Below, piece after piece: positions 34,268-42,027 of a stretch of 45,414 nt of DNA (positions within the stretch are counted from its first letter, which is position 1; each line of letters starts with the position of its first letter). Source of the DNA: Oscillospiraceae bacterium. Lineage in GTDB: Bacteria; Bacillota; Clostridia; Christensenellales; Aristaeellaceae. The stretch covers positions 1 through 45,414 of the forward strand of contig JAISWI010000040.1 in the NCBI GenBank assembly GCA_031270865.1, in the 5' to 3' direction. Made by a program: the position numbers and the translations under genes. The notes under the pieces were generated by a model. The model worked only from the letters and a program-made list of their open reading frames with translations. It was not told where the DNA came from and did no database searches.

Positions 34268-34786
34268 TTGCGCTCCGGCACACGTTCGCGCGGTTCCGGC
34301 TCGGTTCATTGGGGCGTCGTCATATTTTTAGCGCTCGCGGTCACGGCGTGGGCGATCTGGTCGTTTTCTCTGGAGGGCGGGGCCGCGTCCCTCCAGCGCA
34401 GCAACGCCGTTTACCGGATGGTCGAGTCCGCCGTGAGCCGCTACGCTATACTGCGCAAGGCGCTGCGCGTGGCCAACGTCACCACCGCTCAGCTGTACGA
34501 GAACTTCCGCAAGATCGCGCACTTCGTCGAGTATGCCGCGCTCGGGTTCCTGGCGCAGGCGTTCTTCGCCGCGCTGGGCAGGATGAACGGTCACTTCGCG
34601 GTCCACGGGCTGTCGGTCGGGCTGGCCGCCGCGGTTATGGATGAGATGCTCCAGACGGTGTCGCGGGACCGAGGCCCGATGGTTCAGGACGTCACGCTGG
34701 ATTTCGCGGGCGTGGTGTTCGGCAGCCTCGTCATGTGGCTGCTGTTCGGGCTATGGCGGCTCGCGCGGAGGATCTTCGTGAGGTGA
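34268..34786 (+). CDS. VanZ-like family membrane protein
   Basis: About 172 residues with four hydrophobic segments. The pattern YENFRKIAHFVEYAALGFLAQAFF, then DEMLQTVSRDRGPMVQDVTLDFAGVVFGSL, is the VanZ-like core (RK..H...Y..LG and DE..Q...R.....D...D..G). VanZ confers low-level teicoplanin resistance in enterococci, but most VanZ-like proteins have no known role. TTG at 34268 is favoured because GGGAGG lies 7 nt before it; ATG 34232 in the same frame has no ribosome site and would add a Gly/Ala/Cys-rich extension. A metallo-hydrolase gene begins 4 bp after its stop. Confidence 0.83.
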   Translation: MRSGTRSRGSGSVHWGVVIFLALAVTAWAIWSFSLEGGAASLQRSNAVYRMVESAVSRYAILRKALRVANVTTAQLYENFRKIAHFVEYAALGFLAQAFFAALGRMNGHFAVHGLSVGLAAAVMDEMLQTVSRDRGPMVQDVTLDFAGVVFGSLVMWLLFGLWRLARRIFVR

Positions 34787-34790
34787 TTGG

Positions 34791-35540
34791 ATGCAACTGA
34801 CCGTTTTGGGCTGCCACGGCCCCTACGCCAGCCACGGCGACGCGTGCTCCGGATACCTGTTGCGCGGGCTGGACAACCATTCCCTGATGCTCGACTGCGG
34901 CAGCGGCGTGCTCAGCCAGCTGCCCGACGCCTATCCCATGGATAAACTGGACGGGCTGATACTCTCGCACCTGCACGCGGACCACTGCGCGGACGCGCTG
35001 ACGCTGCCGCACATGCTCCAGTTCGCGGATTGGAACGTCAACCGCGAGGCGCTGCCGCTCCTGCTCCCCGAAAGCCCGGACAACCTGGCCTCATACTTCT
35101 TCTCGAACCCGTGGTATGAGGCGATGGCGTTCGACGAATACCAGGAGTTCATCATCAAGCATTGGCATGTCGTCTGCCTTCCGGTCAGGCACCCGGTACC
35201 GACATACGCCGTGCGCGTATGGCACGAGGCCGAGCCGGGTTTCACGTTCGTCTATACCGGCGACACCAACACGCACCCGCCGCTGGTCCAGCTGTGCGCG
35301 AACGCGGACTTCGTTCTGGCCGACGCGATGTTCCTGATCAAGGATTGGTCGGAGGACCTGCCCCACATGAGCGCGTCCCACGCGGCGGGGCTGGCGTCGT
35401 TCGCGAAGGCCAAGCGGTTGATGCTTACGCACCTTCGTCCCGGCGTCGACCCGAAGCGGCACCTGCTCGAGGCGGGCAAGCTGTTCCTCAACGTGGAAGT
35501 CGCGAGGCCGCGCCTGTTCCAGAGCCTGACTAAGCTTTGA
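34791..35540 (+). CDS. MBL-fold metallo-hydrolase (RNase Z-like)
   Basis: 249 residues. HLHADH (60-65), then a further His in PVRHPVPTYAVRV and YTGDTN with its metal Asp, build a two-metal site as in RNase Z-like and AHL-lactonase-like enzymes of the beta-lactamase fold. It begins MQLTVLGCHGPY, the usual first strand of the group, and ends with LMLTHLRPGVDP, giving another metal His. It is not long enough for a full RNase J. The gene is packed between vanZ-like and comEC genes (4 bp and 15 bp). Substrate unknown. Confidence 0.88.
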   Translation: MQLTVLGCHGPYASHGDACSGYLLRGLDNHSLMLDCGSGVLSQLPDAYPMDKLDGLILSHLHADHCADALTLPHMLQFADWNVNREALPLLLPESPDNLASYFFSNPWYEAMAFDEYQEFIIKHWHVVCLPVRHPVPTYAVRVWHEAEPGFTFVYTGDTNTHPPLVQLCANADFVLADAMFLIKDWSEDLPHMSASHAAGLASFAKAKRLMLTHLRPGVDPKRHLLEAGKLFLNVEVARPRLFQSLTKL

Positions 35541-35555
35541 TTGGGGCGGCGGTAT

Positions 35556-37892
35556 ATGCTCCACGCGCTGGCGCGGGCGTGGATTAACCGCGCGGCCTTC
35601 CTCGCGCGGCGATGGGTGACGCTGGCGGCGCTGGCGTTCATCGCCGGAGTCGCGCTGGGGCTTGATACGGGTTACTCGTGGCGGCTGTGGCTGATCGGCG
35701 CGGGTGGGCTGGGGTACGCGCTGCTGTTGCGCGGCCGCGGGTCTGCCTTAGTGTTTTTGTTGATTGGCGTGTTTGGCGCGGGGCTGGCCTGGAGTTCGCT
35801 CAGGGCGGACGTGCCGGGCGGGATCACCATTACGGGTGGGATCCCCGTTACAGGCGTGTCCCGCGTCCAGGCGCGGGTACGTTCGCCTATCGTGGTCGGC
35901 GACGACGGCGCGTCCCGGTTCGACGTGTCCAACATAACGCTTATGACGGACGATGGACCGCGCGAGATGCCGGGCGGCGCGTATGTCTGGGTCAAAAGCG
36001 CGTCGGCGGCGAAACTGGAGCCTGGCGACTGGATCGAGCTGACTGGCCCGATCAGGCTGCCGACCGCCGCGCGTAATCCCGGCGGGTTCGACCTGCGCCG
36101 ATGGGCGCTTGCCCGCGGCGATCATTACTCCATACTCACGGTCGAGCCGGTGAAGGTCATACGCTCGGACGCGTTCTCGCTGACGCGCTCGGCGTGTCGG
36201 GCGCGGAACGCGCTGGCCGCCCGGATAGACAGCCTGTTCGGTGAAAACGCGCCGCTGCTTCGCGCGATCACGCTCGGCGACACGGCTGAAATGCCCGGGG
36301 AGTGGCGCGACGCGTTCACCAAAACCGGGATCGCGCACCTGCTGGCCGTTTCGGGTTTGCATGTGGGTTTCCTGCATATATTCCTGCGGTGGCTGCTCGA
36401 TCGGCTCAGCCTCCCGCAGGGGCCGCGCTTCGCCATCCTCGCGGTGTTAGTCGCCGCTTACGCGTTGATGACGGGGATGTCCATATCAATTCTCCGCGCG
36501 GGACTGATGCTGCTGGGCATGGAGTTCCGCGCGGTCTTAGGCAGACGCGCGGACCGGATGACTTGCCTGACCTCGGCCGCCGCGCTGATACTGGCCGCAA
36601 ACCCCGCCAGCGTCGCGAGCGCGGGCTTCCAATTGTCGTTCGGCGCGCTGGTCGGGATAACGCTCCTCGCCCGGCCTTTGAGAAGATTCATCGACCGGAT
36701 ACTGTCGCGCGCGCCTAAACCCATACGCGACGCGCTGGCTATGACGATCGCCGCGCAGCTGGGACTGTTCGCCCCCACAATCCGTTTGGCGGGATACTTC
36801 CCCCTCCTCTCCCCAATCGCGAACTGCGCCGCTATCCCGCTGGCCTCCGCGGTATTCTACCTCGCGGTCCCGGCGCTGATCGCGGACGCGCTGTTCCATC
36901 CGCTCGCCGCCGCGATCGCCTGGCCAGGACAGGCGATGCTCACCCTGCTGCGGATGATCGCCGACGCCGGAGCGGGGTTGGGTTGGCTGCTTCGCGCGCC
37001 ATCACTGTTGCCCGCCATATTAGTTGCGGGTATATATGTAACGCTGTTCATTTGGTCGGACGCGATACGGCTTAGCGCGGCAATCCGGTCAATGTCGAGC
37101 ATTGTCGTATTGTCGATTGGTGTAATATTTATGGTGGCCGTCCGCGTCCCCATAAGGTATGTTCAGCTGGATGTCGGCCAGGCGCTGAGTGGAGTCCTCC
37201 ACGCGCGGTCTACCACTATCGTGGTCGATACCGGCGTAGACGGCGGCGAGTTGCGCGGCTACCTCACCGCGACTGGCAGCGATATCGACGCGCTGTTCAT
37301 CACCCACGGCCACACAGACCACTCCGGCGGTCTGCCAGCCCTCCTCGATGATCCTCTCATTAAAATTCATCATATATATATAACTGACGCGGACGGCGGC
37401 GACATCTCACCGGAATACGCCCCGTCACTGGATACCGCGCGGGCGAAAGGCATCCCCGTTACCCCGATCTCGCGCGGAGATACGCTCAACTTCCCCAACG
37501 GTGTAGCCATCGACGCGCTTTGGCCGCCCAAGGGTTGGTACAGCGAGGACGCCAATGAGGTTTCCCTCGTGCTCCGCGCTTCGGTCGCGGGACGCTCAAT
37601 CCTGTTCACAGGCGACGTCGGGCTTATGGAGCCACTGCGCGGCGTCGCCAGCGATATCCTACAGGTCGCCCACCACGGCAGTCGTTATTCCACCAGCGAG
37701 GTTTTTTTGGACTACGCCGCGCCTTCGCTAGCGTTGATCTCGTGTGGCGAGAATAGCCCGTACCACCCGCATCCGCTAACGCTGGCAAGGCTCGACGCGG
37801 CGGGTATACCATACTTCAGGACGGATCAACGCGGCGCGATTACGGTTTTCCTGGAGGGAGAGAGGTTGCGGGTGGTTGGGTTTGTGGAATGA
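35556..37892 (+). CDS. comEC: DNA internalisation channel ComEC/Rec2
   Basis: 778 residues. A short N-terminal membrane region is followed by an OB-like soluble part (about 95-190), the multi-pass competence domain (about 225-500, with FTKTGIAHLLAVSGLHVGFLH), and a C-terminal metallo-beta-lactamase domain (about 530-778, with THGHTDHSGG near 582, FTGDVG and VAHHGSRYST). It is the channel that carries one DNA strand into the cytoplasm during natural transformation; the C-terminal domain is thought to degrade the other strand. ATG 35556 is chosen; ribosome site GGGGCGGCGG is modest. With comM and dprA it suggests a DNA-uptake pathway; no pilus or comEA gene is present in the window. Confidence 0.93.
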   Translation: MLHALARAWINRAAFLARRWVTLAALAFIAGVALGLDTGYSWRLWLIGAGGLGYALLLRGRGSALVFLLIGVFGAGLAWSSLRADVPGGITITGGIPVTGVSRVQARVRSPIVVGDDGASRFDVSNITLMTDDGPREMPGGAYVWVKSASAAKLEPGDWIELTGPIRLPTAARNPGGFDLRRWALARGDHYSILTVEPVKVIRSDAFSLTRSACRARNALAARIDSLFGENAPLLRAITLGDTAEMPGEWRDAFTKTGIAHLLAVSGLHVGFLHIFLRWLLDRLSLPQGPRFAILAVLVAAYALMTGMSISILRAGLMLLGMEFRAVLGRRADRMTCLTSAAALILAANPASVASAGFQLSFGALVGITLLARPLRRFIDRILSRAPKPIRDALAMTIAAQLGLFAPTIRLAGYFPLLSPIANCAAIPLASAVFYLAVPALIADALFHPLAAAIAWPGQAMLTLLRMIADAGAGLGWLLRAPSLLPAILVAGIYVTLFIWSDAIRLSAAIRSMSSIVVLSIGVIFMVAVRVPIRYVQLDVGQALSGVLHARSTTIVVDTGVDGGELRGYLTATGSDIDALFITHGHTDHSGGLPALLDDPLIKIHHIYITDADGGDISPEYAPSLDTARAKGIPVTPISRGDTLNFPNGVAIDALWPPKGWYSEDANEVSLVLRASVAGRSILFTGDVGLMEPLRGVASDILQVAHHGSRYSTSEVFLDYAAPSLALISCGENSPYHPHPLTLARLDAAGIPYFRTDQRGAITVFLEGERLRVVGFVE

Positions 37893-37927
37893 TACTAAAT
37901 ATTCGGCTTGACTATGCCGACGCGCCA

Positions 37928-37957
37928 GGCGCTGTTCGGTCTGCGGACCGAAGGCGC
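37928..37957. other. Hairpin between convergent comEC and ttcA-dut genes
   Basis: TTCGGTC and GACCGAA pair around a short loop, extended by GCGC on both sides, about 35 bp after the comEC stop. Further on, GGCGGCGCGTC (about 37969-37979) and GACGCGCCGC (about 38022) form a longer inverted pair. There is no T run. Together with repeat copy B these fill the 275-bp gap. Confidence 0.5.
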
Positions 37958-38051
37958 GTAAGTTACTGGCGGCGCGTCCTTGTTAGTTATGGGATTGGAT
38001 GATTCTGCTTTATGGGTTTATTGACGCGCCGCGAGATTGGGTACGCGGGGG

Positions 38052-38161
38052 TTGGTACGCGGGGCTCTGCCCCGAACCCCGCAAGGGGGTTTCACCCCCC
38101 TTGACCCCCTGACCAGCGTGACGCTGGACCCACTTGGCCAGGGTAGGTTGTTCCTACGTGG
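38052..38161 (-). repeat. Dispersed multi-hairpin repeat, copy B
   Basis: Read on the minus strand it begins 6 bp after the stop codon of the ttcA-dut fusion with GTAGGAACAACCTACCCTGG, the same head as copies C and D. Then come stem I CCAGCG/CGCTGG (loop TCA), stem II AAGGGGGGTGAAACCCCCTT and stem III CGGGGC/GCCCCG (loop AGA). Over this length it aligns with copy C almost throughout. Confidence 0.9.
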
Positions 38162-38167
38162 TAATCA

Positions 38168-39493
38168 TTATTTGCCGCTGCTGCCAAGCATGCCGGAGCC
38201 GCGCTCCGATGGGATGCCCCGTAGTTCCGATGCGCTGACCTCCACGGCTTCAGCAGCGGGCACCGGCAGCAGAACCGCTTGGCATATCGCCTTCCCCGGC
38301 GATAGCGTCACCGCCTCGTTGTTGTGATTCGTCAGCCCGACCATCCACTCGCCACGGAACCCGCTGTCCATCACACCGCCGCGTACCGCTATCCCCATCG
38401 CCCCCATCGACCCCCGCTCTTGTAATTGCATGTACCACTCCTCGCCGAACGCGCTCGCTATCCCCGTCGGCACCAACCGCGTCTCGCCAGCCTCAATCCT
38501 GATCCCTTCCCCCCCACAACACGCGTAGATGTCCCACCCCGCGTCCTCACGCCGCTTCACCGGCACCACCGCGCCTTCCCGCAGCCTCGCGAACCTGATC
38601 CTCACAACCCCATCCACCCCCGTCCCCACCCCTTCGCCATCATAACCATCCGTAAACCTAACCAGCTTCCCCCCAACCACATACCCGGGCAGCGTCCCCA
38701 AATTCACCTGATGCACAGCCTTGAATATACACTGCTCTACCGTCGGATGCGTCCTTTTCAACTGCTCTATCAGCCTTTTTACCTCACCCCTCTTGCTTGC
38801 GTTGTGGTTCGCGGGATTCATCGGATCTACCGGACAGTCATTCATCGGGCACCCGCACCTCAAGAACCTCATCCCATGCCGCTCACGCCACGCCAGCACA
38901 TCCTTCTCCCTTACCAAATACAGCGGCCTTATCAACTCCATCCCCTCAAAGTTCTTGCTCCTCAGCTTCGGCATCATCGTCTGTACCTGCGCCCCGTACA
39001 GCAACCCCATCAACACGGTCTCTACCGCGTCGTTATAGTGATGCGCCAGCGCGATCTTGTTGCATCCAAGCTCCTGCGCCTTCTTATACAGATGCCCCCT
39101 CCTCATCCTTGCGCACAGATAGCAATGCCCCGCCCCCGCCTTCCTCACCACATCAAACAAATCAGTCTCAAACACATCCAACGCCACCCCCAACCGCCTG
39201 GCGTTATCCTCCAAAAGTTCCCGATCCTCCGGCAGATACCCCGGGTCCATCGTCACATACCTAACCGTAAACGGTACGGCCGTCACCCTCTCTAGCATCC
39301 CCATCAGCACGGCCAGCAGGCTCGAATCCTTCCCCCCTGACACGCACACCGCTATCCGGTCCCCGGCCTTAATCAACTGATAGTCCCTGATCGCGCGCAT
39401 AAACGGCGTCCAAAGCGTCTTACGCCTCGCCTTAAAGATGTCGCGCTCCATCCCCGCCCTAAAGGACATTTCCTTAACCGATTCTGATTGCAT
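38168..39493 (-). CDS. Fusion: TtcA-like PP-loop tRNA thiolase domain + dUTPase domain
   Basis: 441 residues. The N-terminal ~285 are a PP-loop ATPase of the TtcA group: SGGKDS (52-57), CYLC (124-127), LAHHYNDAVETVLMGLLYG (149-167) and CGCPMNDC (213-220), cysteines that could hold an iron-sulphur cluster or carry sulphur as in tRNA 2-thiolation. The last ~140 are a trimeric-type dUTPase with all five motifs in order: DAGWDIYA (317-324), ERGSMGA (359-365), GGVMDSGFRGEW (372-383) with its Asp, GKAICQAVLL (400-409) and the C-terminal RGSGMLGSSG (431-440). The codons run through the junction without stop or frameshift. The linker (about 283-298) is Gly-rich and encoded by a G-quadruplex motif. 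Starts at ATG 39493. What links the activities is unknown. Confidence 0.88.
   Translation of the reverse strand: MQSESVKEMSFRAGMERDIFKARRKTLWTPFMRAIRDYQLIKAGDRIAVCVSGGKDSSLLAVLMGMLERVTAVPFTVRYVTMDPGYLPEDRELLEDNARRLGVALDVFETDLFDVVRKAGAGHCYLCARMRRGHLYKKAQELGCNKIALAHHYNDAVETVLMGLLYGAQVQTMMPKLRSKNFEGMELIRPLYLVREKDVLAWRERHGMRFLRCGCPMNDCPVDPMNPANHNASKRGEVKRLIEQLKRTHPTVEQCIFKAVHQVNLGTLPGYVVGGKLVRFTDGYDGEGVGTGVDGVVRIRFARLREGAVVPVKRREDAGWDIYACCGGEGIRIEAGETRLVPTGIASAFGEEWYMQLQERGSMGAMGIAVRGGVMDSGFRGEWMVGLTNHNNEAVTLSPGKAICQAVLLPVPAAEAVEVSASELRGIPSERGSGMLGSSGK
38608..38632 (-). other. Four-tetrad G-quadruplex motif at the domain junction of the fusion gene
   Basis: The coding (minus) strand carries GGGG, GGGG, GGGGG and GGGG with spacers T, AC and TGGAT. 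It encodes residues 288-296 between the TtcA-like and dUTPase parts, and would be present in the mRNA. Confidence 0.75.
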
Positions 39494-39542
39494 TCAACGC
39501 CTCACTGTGGTAATGTTCTTTATCATAAAAGGAGGAATCCCC

Positions 39543-40199
39543 ATGCCTGACAACGACCGCCCCTTGATCCAGTGCCCCCCGATCGCAACCCACGGCGGCC
39601 AACCCACCCCCGAACAGTGGGACGCCTTACCCGCCTATCCCCTACGCCTCACCCGTACCGGCGCCCAACCCCGCTACTCAACCATCGTCCAAACCGCGTA
39701 CGACCCAACAGCCCGCCTCTGGTTCATCCGTTTCGATGGTGAGGACCCATCCTGGGTTTCCGACTACACCTCCCACGACGAAACCATCTGGACACAGGAC
39801 GTCTTCGAGGTATTCTATGACGACACCGGCTCCATCACCGCCGACCTCTCCTCCGTCCTCGAATACAAGGAACTTGAGTCAAGCCCGCGCAACGTCCGTT
39901 TTGACGCTAACATCGTCTTCACGCCCCCGGACAGGTACCGCACCGACACCTCATGGGACATCGATTGGAACAGCTTGACCGCCTATGACGGCGCTTCCAA
40001 ACGCCTCTCATCCGTCTGGATGATCCCATTCGCCAGCCTGTCGCTGACCCCCGCGCCGAATGTCCGCATGCCGATCAACTTCTACCGCATCGACCGCGGC
40101 CCCGAGCACGAATCCGGCGCGGAGTTCACCGCCTGGTCGCCCACCCTTAATGGATCATTCCATACCCCGCGCCGTTTCGGGACCATCGAGTTTACTTAA
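39543..40199 (+). CDS. Carbohydrate-binding family 9-like protein
   Basis: 218 residues forming a single beta-sandwich of the CBM9-like type. Landmarks are ARLWFIRFDGEDP, WTQDVFEVFYDDTG, SSPRNVRFDANIVFTPPD and WMIPFASLSLTPAPNVRMPINFYRIDRGP. The last part follows the pattern of proteins annotated as carbohydrate-binding family 9-like. There is no signal peptide, so it may be cytoplasmic or exported by another route. ATG 39543 follows AAAGGAGG; the frame is open upstream from 39438, but that part is antisense to the fusion gene. It diverges from ttcA-dut and converges with the acyltransferase. Ligand unknown. Confidence 0.8.
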   Translation: MPDNDRPLIQCPPIATHGGQPTPEQWDALPAYPLRLTRTGAQPRYSTIVQTAYDPTARLWFIRFDGEDPSWVSDYTSHDETIWTQDVFEVFYDDTGSITADLSSVLEYKELESSPRNVRFDANIVFTPPDRYRTDTSWDIDWNSLTAYDGASKRLSSVWMIPFASLSLTPAPNVRMPINFYRIDRGPEHESGAEFTAWSPTLNGSFHTPRRFGTIEFT

Positions 40200-40209
40200 T
40201 CCCGCGCCG

Positions 40210-40944
40210 TTACAGCGGCTTCATCCATATGTTGCCGCTGGCCAGCGCGTTCACCGCGTCGCGGATCTTCACGTACATCCCGTCCATGTGCTCGCGCATG
40301 TCGCCGTCGGGGAACAGCAGCGGCTCACCCAGCCGCAGCAGTTTCCCCTTCTGGTCGTAGTACAGCGGCACAAACGGCAGGTGCTTGCCTGTCCTCTCGC
40401 GGTAAAACCGTTCCAGCAGCAGGAATCCCCGGTACATCTCGCCCAGCCGCGTGTCGTCGCTGTCGTACTCTATATCAGGGTATATGACGATCGGCTCGCC
40501 TCGCGCGAGTATGTCCACGCTTGCCCGCATGGTCTTAACGCTCTCGATGGACTTTCGGTACACGGGCACTGCCCGCATGCTGCGCATCAGCAGCGTTACT
40601 GGCGGGCTGATCAGCCTTGCCGCTGCCCGCGCCAGCGGCTTCGGCCAGCCGAACCGCTTATGGAACGTGAAGTCGCCGAAGTGTTTGAGCAGGACCTTCG
40701 TGTCGAAGAACAGCGCCAGCGCCCACGGGTGCAGCGGCGCGGGCGTCCAGGCCATTGTTGTGATCGGCCCGCGCATGTTGTGGTGGTGACAGACAAAGAC
40801 CGCTGGTTCCGGGAACGCCTCGCGTGGCGGCGCCTTCACCTTCGGTCCGAAAATCCTGACCATCATCCGGCAGCATTTGTAGAATCCGCCCTGTACAACG
40901 GACGCCTTGCCGGGAACGCGGCCCGGCCTGTTACTGGATACCAA
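40210..40944 (-). CDS. Lysophospholipid acyltransferase-like protein (PlsC type)
   Basis: 244 residues. The pattern FVCHHHNMRGPITTMAW, LLMRSMRAVPVYRKS and GEPIVIYPDIEYDS follows the order of PlsC motifs I, II and III, with departures: the H-x4-D motif lacks its Asp (HHNMRGP), and PEG in motif III is PDI. The family transfers acyl chains to lysophospholipids; activity here is uncertain. No ATG suits the N-terminus; TTG 40944 is chosen because AGAGGTGA lies 8 nt upstream and the open extension to 41166 is antisense to the next gene. It pairs with a divergent diacylglycerol kinase-like gene, which suggests a lipid role for both. Confidence 0.75.
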   Translation of the reverse strand: MVSSNRPGRVPGKASVVQGGFYKCCRMMVRIFGPKVKAPPREAFPEPAVFVCHHHNMRGPITTMAWTPAPLHPWALALFFDTKVLLKHFGDFTFHKRFGWPKPLARAAARLISPPVTLLMRSMRAVPVYRKSIESVKTMRASVDILARGEPIVIYPDIEYDSDDTRLGEMYRGFLLLERFYRERTGKHLPFVPLYYDQKGKLLRLGEPLLFPDGDMREHMDGMYVKIRDAVNALASGNIWMKPL

Positions 40945-40991
40945 CGACGATTCACCTCTGCATCGCGTCTTGAAGCGCGTCCTACGGTCTA

Positions 40992-41021
40992 ATTCTACCT
41001 TAAGACCGCGCGGTTCGTCAA
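40992..41021 (-). promoter_or_regulatory. Promoter of the acyltransferase-like gene
   Basis: On the minus strand, TTGACG (41021-41016) and TAGAAT (40997-40992) are 18 bp apart, about 48 bp before the TTG start at 40944. It supports that start over any located further upstream. Confidence 0.6.
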
Positions 41022-41086
41022 GGCTCCGCTCCGCGAATACCATCCCGGATTTTCCTGGCGGCCCATTAACCATAGGAGGTGTGGCG

Positions 41087-41977
41087 GTGAACCTGCTCCT
41101 GTTCAATCCCGTGGCCGGGAACGGCCGCGCGGCGCGTATCGCGCCAAAGGCGGAGTCCATGCTCAAACATCGCGTCGATCAGCTGCGGACCGTGGCCACC
41201 GAGCGTCCCGGACACGCGGAGGAGATAGCCCGCGAAGCCGCAGGCGATGGCGTGGGGACCATATTCGTTCTTGGCGGCGACGGCACGGTGTTAGAGGCCG
41301 CGCGGGGCGTATACCGATCGGGGACCGCGCTCGCGCTGCTGCCCGCCGGAACGGGCAACGACTTCCGCAAAAGCCTCGGCATCCCGCCGCGCTGGGACGA
41401 CGCGCTGCTCTTCGCGCTTGAGCATGGCCCGATCGCTGTTGACGCGGGCACGATCAACGGCCTGCTATTCGTCAACGAGTGCGGCGCGGGGTTCGACACG
41501 GCGACGCTCGAATACACGCTGCTGTCTAAGCGGTTCACGCGCGGCAAGGTGGCTTACCTGTATGGCGTTGTCCGCGCGATACTGGATAACAGGCCCGTCG
41601 AGCTGGAGATCACCCGCGAGGACGGGTCCGCCCAGACGCGCTCGTTGACATTGTTTGGCGCGGCCAACGGCGGCGTGATCGGCGGAGGCATCCCGGTATC
41701 GCCTTCGGCCAGCGCGCTTGACGGATTCCTGGACGTGGTTACCATCCCGTCAATGACGCGAAGGCAGTTGATTCCTGCGCTGCGGCTCCTGCTGAAAGGG
41801 AGGATTATGGATGTTCCGGGCGCGGAATCATTCAGATGCAAGGAGGTCGCCATACGCGGCGATAACCTGAAGATCAACGTCGACGGCGAGATAGTAAGGC
41901 ATAACGCCGCTATATTCAGGATCGAGCCGGGCGCCCTCAGGATTCACGCGCGGCGCGATTTAATTAAAGAAGAATAA
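41087..41977 (+). CDS. Diacylglycerol kinase family lipid kinase (YegS/DagK-like)
   Basis: 296 residues. The N-terminus NLLLFNPVAGNGRAARI, the ATP-binding GGDGT (63-67) and LLPAGTGNDFRKSLGIP are the signatures of the family. VNECGAGFDTATLE and the late LKINVDGE complete it. These enzymes phosphorylate diacylglycerol or related lipids. GTG 41087 is chosen: AGGAGG (41074-41079) is 7 nt away and the N-terminus matches the family. The frame is open back to 40907, but that part is antisense to the acyltransferase gene. Confidence 0.92.
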   Translation: MNLLLFNPVAGNGRAARIAPKAESMLKHRVDQLRTVATERPGHAEEIAREAAGDGVGTIFVLGGDGTVLEAARGVYRSGTALALLPAGTGNDFRKSLGIPPRWDDALLFALEHGPIAVDAGTINGLLFVNECGAGFDTATLEYTLLSKRFTRGKVAYLYGVVRAILDNRPVELEITREDGSAQTRSLTLFGAANGGVIGGGIPVSPSASALDGFLDVVTIPSMTRRQLIPALRLLLKGRIMDVPGAESFRCKEVAIRGDNLKINVDGEIVRHNAAIFRIEPGALRIHARRDLIKEE

Positions 41978-41992
41978 TATGCAAGAACGTGG

Positions 41993-42021
41993 TTGACAAA
42001 TTGCATCCGGTCGAATACAAT
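41993..42021 (+). promoter_or_regulatory. Sigma-A promoter of the amino acid ABC operon, implying a leaderless start
   Basis: TTGACA (41993-41998) and TACAAT (42016-42021) are 17 bp apart. Transcription should start near 42028, the same base as the A of the ATG. No Shine-Dalgarno sequence precedes that ATG. Confidence 0.78.
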
Positions 42022-42027
42022 AAATGC

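Noticed and set aside
38426-39295. 289-residue plus-strand open frame opposite the ttcA-dut fusion
   Set aside because: His/Pro/Arg-rich, no motif, no ribosome site; the opposite strand has clear catalytic motifs.
40907-41086. N-terminal extension of the diacylglycerol kinase-like protein
   Set aside because: Antisense to the acyltransferase start region; GTG 41087 has AGGAGG and the family N-terminus.
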